64,000 bases of DNA from Przewalskia tangutica. Its lineage: Eukaryota; Streptophyta; Magnoliopsida; Solanales; Solanaceae. The translations under genes and the position numbers were made by a program. Numbering within the stretch: position 1 is the stretch's first letter; the number at the start of each line of letters is the position of its first letter. The DNA is taken from the NCBI GenBank assembly GCA_029844215.1, contig CM056734.1:20036501-20100500 (forward strand), given 5' to 3'. The notes beneath the pieces are model-generated. The model did not search any database and was not told the DNA's origin. It was given only the letters and a program-made list of their open reading frames with translations. Shown in pieces: positions 57,310-64,000 of this stretch.

Positions 57310-58863
57310 TCAAGTTGGATGCTGGAAGATGTTCAGCAATCCTAGCTTGGAACAAAGATGAAAATGCTGATATCTGTTTAGTCCTTTTGTGAGCAGGTCT
57401 GCAGGTTGTTCTGCAGTGGGAATATACTCAGTTTTCACCACTCCTTTCTGGATCTTCTCTCTTATGAAGTGTAGATCAATCTCTATGTGCTTGGTCCTTT
57501 CATAAAAAACTGGGTTTGCTGCTATTTGTATATCTGATTTGCTGTCAGTAAAGATTGTGACTGGCTGTCTAATGTTGAAGTCAATGTCTCTCAACAGCCC
57601 AACAATCCAAGTTAACTCAGCAACAGTGCTAGCAAGACTCCTATATTCAGATTCTGCAGAGCTCCTAGAGATTGTAGTCTACTTCTTAGACTTCCAGGAA
57701 ATGAGAGAATCACCAAGTTTCACCAAATAACATGTAATGGACTTTCTTGTATGTGGGCATACAACCCAGTCTGCATCACAGAAAGCAGTTGGAGTATTCT
57801 GTTGACTACTAGACATAAGTACCCCATGTCCTGGCTGGTTCTTTATGTACCTTATTATTCTTAAAGCAGCATTTAGATGAGACTTCTTAGGTTTTGTAGA
57901 AACTGACTGAAAGTTTGAACACTATATGCTATGTCTGGTCTTGTAATAGTGAGGTATAGTAACTTACCAATCAATCTTTGGTAGACCCTAATACTACCTA
58001 AGAGTTCATCAGTAGTGACAGTATTATTTTTCTGAATATTCTGCTGCTTAGCTACTAACTCATCATTTTCTTTGGTGGTCATCTTGGTATTACAATCAGT
58101 AGGTGTGTTAATAGGCTTAGCTCCAGCTAGTCCTGATTCTGAAATAAGCTCCAATGCATATTTCCTTTGATGCATTAGAATCCCTTTATTAGATCTAGTA
58201 AATTCAATTCCTAAGAAATATCTTAATTCTCCTAGGTCTTTCATCTTAAACACATCTTGAAGAGACTGCTTTGTTTCTCTTATCAGCTTCACATTGTTCC
58301 CTGTAACTAACATGTCATCTACATAAACTAGTACAATGGTAATACTCTGATTGGTTTGTTTTATAAACAAGGAATGATCATAGTGAGACTGTCTGAATTT
58401 CATTTGAACCAGAGACTCTGTTAATTTAGAATTCCATTGTCTGGGTGCTTGTTTGAGACCATACAAGGATTTATTTAGTCTACACACTTGTTTCCCCCCC
58501 TTGACTAATGAATCCTTGTGGGAGATCCATATAAATTTCATCATACAGATCCCCTTGAAGAAAGGCATTATACACATTCATTTGATGAATGTGCCAGCCT
58601 TTAGAGGCTGCTATAGATATTACAGTCCTTACAGTAACCATTTTCACTACTGGAGAGAAGGTTTCTTGATAATCTATCCCTTCTTGTTGGTTGTACCCTT
58701 TAGCAACTAACCTAATATTTAATCTTACTATCTCACCAGACTCTTTGTATTTTATTTTATAAATCCATTTACATCCTATTGGGTACTTACCTGTAGGCAA
58801 GGGAACAATTTCCCAAGTTTGATTATCTTGTAAGGCCTTTATTTCTGCTTTCATGGCTTCCAC
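57310..58863 (-). pseudogene. copia RT and RNase H
   Basis: RT begins TWEIVPLPTGKYPIGCKWIY (near 58820), then LVAKGYNQQEGIDYQETFSP. A frame change near 58500 leads to VCRLNKSLYGLKQAPRQWNS, the palm motif VLVYVDDMLVTGN (about 58340-58305), LRYFLGIEFTRS and LLYLTITRPDIAYSVQ. RNase H has a frame break near 57880 and a stop near 57680 (KSKK then TAG), then AANPVFYERTKHIEIDLHFI and a stop near 57310. Only a few lesions separate it from an open frame. Confidence 0.9.
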
Positions 58864-58902
58864 CCATCTAGGATCTTTTGAAGCCTCATTATAGTTTTGT
58901 GG

Positions 58903-60150
58903 TTATGTTATTTCAGAAAAGGAAGTTAGAAAAGCCCGATATCCGTTACTTAAGTGTTCATAGGACATATAGTCCTGAATAGGATAGAGTACAATGTTAA
59001 CATTGGGAGTGACAAAATCTTTGAACCATATAGGTGGTTGTCTGGACCTACTAGATTTTCTGATACTTACTGTATTTTCTGGTTGCTGTTGATTCACAGA
59101 GTTGTCAAAGTTATTAGTATTATTATCAGCACAGTTAGGGGTTTCAACAGTAGTATGAATGGTGGTAGTATTTGTAAGTTCATTTTGTGATTCAATTAGT
59201 TTGTTCTGGATAACAGGTTGTGGTATACTATCTGGATGAGTTATGTGGATATTATTCTCCAGATTTTTGAAAACAAGTACAATGGCTATATTGTTCTTAA
59301 AAGGATACTCTGTTTCCCTGAATGTAACATCCCTACTAACAAGAAGAACTTTAGCATTCATGTCATATAAAATATACCCTTTTTGAGTTTCTGAAAAACC
59401 CATCAAAACACAGCATTTAACTCTAGATTGTAGCTTATCAGTGACAGTTAGGTCATTAGCAAAACACATGCAACCTATAGTTCTGATGTGACCTATGGAA
59501 GGCTTCTGCTTGTAAATGCTTTCATATGGTGTCTTTCCAGTAATGGAAGATGACATTCTATTTATCAAGTACACTGTTGCCTGCACACATAGACCCCAAA
59601 ATTTAATAGGGATATTGGCTTGAAGTCTTATTGCTCTAGTTACCTCTAGTATGTGTCTATGTTTTCTTTCAGCCACACCATTTTGCTGAGGTGTGTAGGC
59701 ACAAGATCTCGGATGGATTATTCCTAACTTCTGAAAGAGGCTTCTACAAATATCATTAACAAACTCTGTGCCATTGTCAGTTCTAACTACCTTAACAGTT
59801 TGTTTAAATTGAGTAGACACATAACTAAGAAATTGATTAATAGCCACACAAGTTTCTGATTTCAATCTCAGCAGGTAAATCCAAGTCATTCTAGAGTAGT
59901 CATCTACTATAGTTAAGAAGTATTTCTTGTCATTATGTGTTTCTACCTTGTAAGGACCCCATACATCCATATGCACCATATCAAATATAGAGTTACTACA
60001 AGTATTGCTATTAGTAAAAGGTAGTATATATTGCTTTGCACAGGGACACACATTACAAGTCTTTATTGTTTTAGCTATACTATCAGCACTGGTAGTAATC
60101 AATTGACTTAGTACTTTGCTAGAAGTGTGGCCAAACCTTCTATGCCACAA
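58903..60150 (-). pseudogene. copia integrase, open over 415 codons
   Basis: Starts MWHRRFGHTSSKVL with CNVCPCAKQ, completing the HHCC zinc region. The catalytic core shows the first Asp in HMDVWGP, the second in RTDNGTEF and the Glu in NGVAERKHR, in correct order and spacing. The tail is MGFSETQKGYILYDMNAKVL then a linker rich in N and T. It inserts element DNA into the genome in active relatives. A stop upstream of RT separates it from the polymerase part. Confidence 0.88.
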
Positions 60151-60327
60151 GTTTATATCAGCTTCTGAAATTTCTTTAGCTGCATGCTTAGTCCTGACTT
60201 CCTTGGATCCTGTATGGTTCCTGAAGCTAGTACATAGAGGCCATCATGGAGTTTACCAATCTCCTTCACCCTCCCACTGTAGAGATCCTAAAACAGGCAA
60301 AAATCAGGATAAAAACAACAACACATT

Positions 60328-61640
60328 TTAATTCTCTAGTGAGCTGAGATACAGACAATAGATTGTATTTAAATTGAGGCAGATAGAAAACATTACTAAG
60401 AGTGCTTCTGGTAGACAGACATTTGTACTAAATGAGTGACTGGCGCTTTCACCATTTGGTAGAAATACATTCTTAGTGCTTGCAGTATTCTCACTTAGTT
60501 TAGTTATTTTGTCTAGCATATCTAAATTAGATACCATATGATTTGTGGCACCTGTATCTATTATCCATTTCTTGACTATATTAACTACTTGTAAGGCTTT
60601 GAGTTTAGTCATACCTGCAGTGTTTGCTAAAGAGTCACCTCGAGAGTCGGATTTGTAGTAGTCCGCCTTTGTTCCGATTTAGCAAAGACGAGTATCCTGC
60701 TCATATCGTTCTGTGAGAACACTGGTGCTCCTCCAATTTGCCAATTATTTCCAGCCTTTCCAGGTGCAGGCCCCTAAGTGTTGTACTCTAAATTAGGGAT
60801 GTGTTCAAGACTCAAAGACAAACATTGTTAACAGATGCCCTTCCTTGACCAAGCCCTGGAGGGTAACCAACTATTCTATAGCAAAACTCCTTTGTGTGTC
60901 CCCTCATTTTGCACACATCACAAAATAGATTTGTATTTCTTTTGAACTGGGGTTTAGTTGTAGTTCCTGTCTTAGAATACAGGCCTGAAATACCATTTTG
61001 TCCCATACTGCTGGGCCCGACACCAAGCAAGCCTGCAGACTTAACACTTATGCCCTTTTGATTTTCATCACTAACAATCATAGAGTAGGCTTTGTTAACC
61101 GTGGGAAGTGGTGTCATGAGTAAGATCTGAGACCTAGCCTGCATATAGCTTTCATCTGCACTCCATTAGAAATCGTACAACTTCCGCTTTGTAGATAATC
61201 TGTGAAGTCTTTAGATGCTGGCATGCACGCCAGTGGTAACCAAGGCCCCAAATTCTACCCACGAGTTTTCGTTTAGTGAAGTATTCGTAAACACTATTAT
61301 TTCCTCGTGTTGAGTGACAATTTCCTATGCAAATCATAGGTTCTCGATTCATCCACCTTGTCGAACCTTTCCTCAAATCTTCCCATACTTCGGCGTCGAT
61401 TCGCATACGTAACCCCACCGAGTAGATCGCTAGATATCGCATTCATCACCATGCTTGACAACAAAGATTGACTCTGTCCCATTGGTCCCATAGTTCCATT
61501 TCATACTGATCCTTGACACATCTTCCATTCACAAACCCCAATTTGTTTCTCCCAAGCAATGTTATTCTCATGGATTTGCTCCATACAGTATAGTTTTCAG
61601 AACCCAAGAGTTGAAAAGATATTAATGAGACTCCACTCAC
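60328..61640 (-). pseudogene. copia gag and protease (frameshifted)
   Basis: Gag starts MSGVSLISFQLLGSENYTVW (61640), with SKSMRITLLGRNKLGFVNG, and shifts frame near 61490 and again near 61380-61150. A CCHC knuckle CDVCKMRGHTKEFC (about 60910) fits C-x2-C-x4-H-x4-C. Protease shows WIIDTGATNHMVS near 60570, with intact D-T-G-A. Further frame breaks lie between 60810 and 60620 and below 60420. Confidence 0.85.
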
Positions 61641-61842
61641 ATCAGAGGCTCGAGATAAAGGGGACGGTTATGATAAAAATGTGCGATGTAAGAAATTCTC
61701 GCACTCTCTCGAACCGGATGTTTGGAAGATGTGGGTAGTGTGTTGACCTCTGGAAGGGTTTCAGTGAGAGTTGTCTTTCGTAATCGAATCGGTACCCATT
61801 TTACCAATCTGTGCTTCTTTATAATACAGAATATCAAGTTTT

Positions 61843-62035
61843 AGATCTTCCCAGATAGGGATCAATACACTAGTTTACAGATATTTCAAATTCTTGTTAT
61901 CAAGACAACAGTAGTATTCAAAGAACAGAAAATAGGGTTTGGACTCAAAACGAAATTACAGATATTTCAGATTTCTTGTTATCAAGACAACCGTAGTATT
62001 CAAAGAACAGAAAATAGGGTTTGGACTCAAGATGA
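61843..62035. repeat. tandem duplication in the copia leader
   Basis: ACAGATATTTCAAATTCTTG... is followed about 83 bp later by ACAGATATTTCAGATTTCTT..., both ending in AAAATAGGGTTTGGACTCAA. Two copies in the untranslated leader between primer site and gag. Confidence 0.8.
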
Positions 62036-62142
62036 ATTTCAGATCTTTCCAGATAAAGAACCCAAAGAAAGAACACAGAGAAAGAACAAACTTTCCTTAC
62101 AAATTTTTCAATGATGCGATTATATTAAACCATAGATCATTG

Positions 62143-62154
62143 GCTTTGATACCA
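62143..62154 (-). other. primer-binding site of the second copia
   Basis: TGGTATCAAAGC on minus, directly against the 5' LTR. Confidence 0.8.
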
Positions 62155-62458
62155 TGTTGAAGCTCACCATTGACGAGTACACAGAAGCTATGCAAGTCGA
62201 GAAGATACCGAAACATATACAGAGAAGACATAGGGGGAACATGCGAAGAAAGAAATAGCAGAAAATAGTAGAGGAAGAAGAAGAATCTGTAGAAGAGTGG
62301 AAGAAGAAGAATAGGGTTTTGTTCCCTTTTTTGTTTTTCAGATTCAATGAATCGTTAGTTCATTTCCTTCACAAAAGCTCTATACATATATGCACAATGA
62401 AACCCTATGGGCTCCCTTAATGGGCCACTTAAGCAGCCCTTTAATATTTATTTTAACA
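62155..62458 (-). repeat. right (5') LTR
   Basis: 304 bp, TGTTGAAGCTCACCATTGAC to TTTATTTTAACA as written on plus. Confidence 0.92.
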
Positions 62459-63050
62459 CTATCAACTAAGAGTGGTTTAATAAAGTCACTTATGGATAAA
62501 AGGGTTGACACTTTATTGCTTGGTGGAGGCATTATCTTTACTTTCTTAAAAGCCAAAGGGCACTGTGTCGCGTCCTCACTTCTGGAAAGAAATGAGCTCG
62601 ATGTGGCAAAATCAATTATGGCCTACGCAGGTGGAAAAATATACGTCTATTGTTTCCTCGTGATGTAATGATGGCAGATAAGCATGGTGCTAACGCCATG
62701 ACTAAGGTTGTTCAAGCAACTAGAATCCCCAATGATGACTGGATGGGTTTAGATATTGGACCTGATGCAATCAAGTTGCTTAGCGAAACTCTAGATGGCG
62801 CGAAAACTATCTTCTGGAATGGACCTACGGGAGTGTACGAGTTTGACAAATTTGCTGCTGGAACAAAGGCTATTGCAGAAAAGCTGGCAGAACTTACTGG
62901 AAAGGGAGTAACAACAATCATAGCTGGTGGTGATTCTGTTGCGGCTGTGAAGAAGTTTGGCCTTGCGGACAAGATGAGCCACGTTTCAACAGGACGGGTG
63001 CCACTTTAGAGCTTCCTGGGCTGGATTCCCTTGATGACGATGATGCTTGA
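62459..63050 (+). pseudogene. PGK: PGK piece 3 (nucleotide-binding C-terminal domain)
   Basis: Resumes STKSGLIKSLMDKRVDTLLL, then GGGIIFTFLKAKG. After a frameshift near 62645 it reads FPRDVMMADKHGANAM on to KLAELTGKGVTTIIAGGDSV. A second frameshift destroys the glycine-rich STGGGA loop. The restored-frame stop TGA would be 63048-63050. Confidence 0.9.
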
Positions 63051-63167
63051 GGAGTATCTTATGATTGAACCAGTGCTGTGCAGCTTGTAATTCATGCCTC
63101 TTACACTTCAGCCGTATGAACGTGGTAGAATTTGATGGACTTGAGAATGTAACTGTTTTTCATTTAC

Positions 63168-63187
63168 TAAAAAAAAAAGGAAAAACC
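63168..63187 (+). other. poly(A)-like tract of the retropseudogene
   Basis: A run of ten A, GG, then five A, about 120 bp after the PGK stop, where a processed mRNA end would lie. No matching TSD was found around it. Confidence 0.5.
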
Positions 63188-63189
63188 GA

Positions 63190-63598
63190 GTCCTTGACCT
63201 TGTTGAACTTTAATGTATGTACTGGATGTAACTAATCAAACACAAGATTCGCGAGTGGCATTATCTGACAAGTCTCTTACTACTGTTTGATCCAATGAAA
63301 ATAGTAAATCGTTTACATTCCGAATTTGCTCTCTTTCAAGAATAGATTATCGTAATCACTGGGTCTCAGTATTTTTCCATTACAAACTAAAAGATACAGA
63401 ATTGTACTTAACAAACACACAAATTAAAGTGAATGTACAATAAATGCTTTAACATCTAAGTTTCCCTTCATGTAAAACGTAACACTGAGATAACTCCATT
63501 AGAAAACTGAAAACATACACCATCAAAATAGCTACTTGTGTGTTCATTTGGTACTTATGGAACTTAAGACCTGCGTAAAATCTCTAAATAGTTCCATT
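63190..63598. other. intergenic stretch
   Basis: AT-rich. Nothing recognisable beyond the PGK retropseudogene. Confidence 0.4.
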
Positions 63599-63599
63599 T

Positions 63600-63621
63600 G
63601 GGGGGGGGGGGGGGGGGGGGG
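63600..63621 (+). repeat. 22-base poly-G tract
   Basis: An uninterrupted G run. Length in the source DNA is hard to sequence accurately. Confidence 0.9.
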
Positions 63622-63910
63622 ACTAGGTTGGGGGCAGCGACGATAATGAGGAAACAAAAACAAAAGGTGGCACAGTACATGCATGTGTGATAAAAATAAC
63701 AGGAGTTTTGATAGCCTAATTTGCGCGTCTAAAAACCCACCTCCACTACATTCCTGAACACCACGAAACGCCATATTTCACCAAAATAATTTATATGCAT
63801 GTTGAACATACCTCTTACAAAAAAACTATTAATTTTTTCCATTTTGATCTGTATAAATAAAACACACGCTCTTTGGCAAATTGACATTGGAGAGTCACAG
63901 CGGACAATTC

Positions 63911-64000
63911 TCATAGAGCTTGCATCTCAAGGTTAGCTTGTCCGACCCCTTTGGCAGAGGAAGGTCCAGATTCTTGGTTGTCTCCAGCAGCATTCATCTC
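63911..64000 (-). CDS. possible C-terminal codons of a gene beyond the window
   Basis: The minus-strand frame from the window edge reads EMNAAGDNQESGPSSAKGVG then QANLEMQAL and TGA (63913-63911). Its hydrophilic composition and codon use look protein-like, and it lies outside any element I can define. It is only 29 codons, so chance is possible. No family recognised. Confidence 0.3.
   Translation of the reverse strand, partial: EMNAAGDNQESGPSSAKGVGQANLEMQAL

Larger units (their letters stand above)
56580..62458 (-). mobile_element. second copia retrotransposon in PGK
   Basis: LTRs 56580-57302 and 62155-62458; flanking CTACC (56575-56579) and CTATC (62459-62463) are a TSD with one mismatch. 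On minus, the primer site TGGTATCAAAGC (62154-62143) abuts the right LTR and a purine tract (TTGAGGGAGCC) abuts the left one. Gag to RNase H read on minus. The integrase is open over 415 codons, so this is one of the younger insertions. Confidence 0.92.
41111..63050 (+). pseudogene. PGK: phosphoglycerate kinase retropseudogene, split by two copia elements
   Basis: Three intronless pieces (41111-41560, 56459-56579, 62459-63050) join across the insertion TSDs into one PGK-like sequence of about 380-390 codons. PGK moves a phosphate between 1,3-bisphosphoglycerate and ADP in glycolysis and the Calvin cycle. Visible family blocks: KRVLVRVD, LPEGGVVLLEN, YVNEAFGTAH, VAIVGGSKL, LLLGGGIIFTF, DWMGLDIGPDA, FWNGPTGVYEFDKFA and GVTTIIAGGDSVAAV. 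Damage: start codon read as TTG, frame loss near 41190 and 41290 with about a dozen codons missing, frame loss near 62645, and loss of the STGGGA motif near 62990. A poly(A)-like tract at 63168-63178 and no introns point to retroposed mRNA. Confidence 0.85.

Noticed and set aside
41111..63050. A functional PGK gene with large introns
   Set aside because: The gaps are complete retrotransposons with target duplications, not introns, and the coding pieces carry frameshifts and a lost start codon.
63544..63774. 76-codon minus-strand frame with a proline run
   Set aside because: The proline run is the poly-G tract read in reverse; no other protein signal.
1..64000. tRNA, rRNA or other RNA genes
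   Set aside because: The initiator-Met-like strings found are retroelement primer-binding sites; no cloverleaf or rRNA segment was recognised.

Overview
This is a piece of a plant nuclear genome, most likely a eudicot. The evidence is plant-type Ty1/copia, chromovirus Ty3/gypsy, hAT, Mutator-like, LINE and TRIM elements, initiator-Met-tRNA primer sites, GT-AG introns, and an AT-rich background. I cannot name the species. The window is gene-poor. By my reading more than 80% of 9.6-63 kb is transposable-element sequence, much of it nested. Element ends were placed by eye from terminal repeats, target-site duplications (TSDs) and internal coding motifs; nothing was aligned by computer.

Layout. 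(1) 1-1.7 kb: 3' part of a plus-strand copia element. (2) 2.07-7.64 kb: the one convincing host gene, minus strand, at least four phase-compatible exons encoding a small OB-fold-like protein I cannot name. Intron 2 holds a foldback MITE; intron 3 holds an LTR remnant interrupted by a 5'-truncated LINE with a 13-bp TSD. (3) 8.3-9.65 kb: decayed hAT element. (4) 10.07-10.95 kb: 881-bp solo LTR with TSD AATAT. (5) 11.75-21.65 kb: decayed minus-strand copia element (TSD AGAAT) with a 3.9-kb solo gypsy LTR (TSD GTGAG) inside. (6) 21.7-36.5 kb: LINE tail, then a minus-strand copia remnant that took in a plus-strand copia element (TSD GTGGG), which took in a hAT element (TSD CACATTTA), which took in a 2.46-kb solo LTR (TSD ACGGG). 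(7) 36.55-40.59 kb: Mutator-like element with roughly 780-bp terminal inverted repeats and a 9-bp TSD, carrying a captured leucine-rich-repeat gene fragment and the tail of a MULE transposase. (8) 40.6-40.9 kb: a TRIM. (9) 41.1-63.2 kb: an intronless phosphoglycerate kinase (PGK) retropseudogene with a poly(A) tract, split by two copia elements. The first (41.56-56.46 kb, TSD CTAAT) contains a nearly complete minus-strand chromodomain gypsy element (43.1-53.0 kb, TSD TAATT). The second (56.58-62.46 kb, minus strand) has a 406-bp foreign insert in one LTR. (10) 63.9-64 kb: possibly the last codons of another minus-strand gene.

The most unusual signal is a GC-rich, near-palindromic module (core GCGCCGCGG on both arms) that recurs at seven places inside otherwise AT-rich retroelements of several families: in LTRs, in a gag C-terminus, and in integrase-RT linkers, once as an in-frame 72-bp tandem repeat. 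Also notable: the gene-capturing MULE, the PGK retropseudogene with its nested history, and a gypsy element whose two LTRs agree in AT-rich stretches but differ around G/C runs, which may reflect sequencing error rather than decay.
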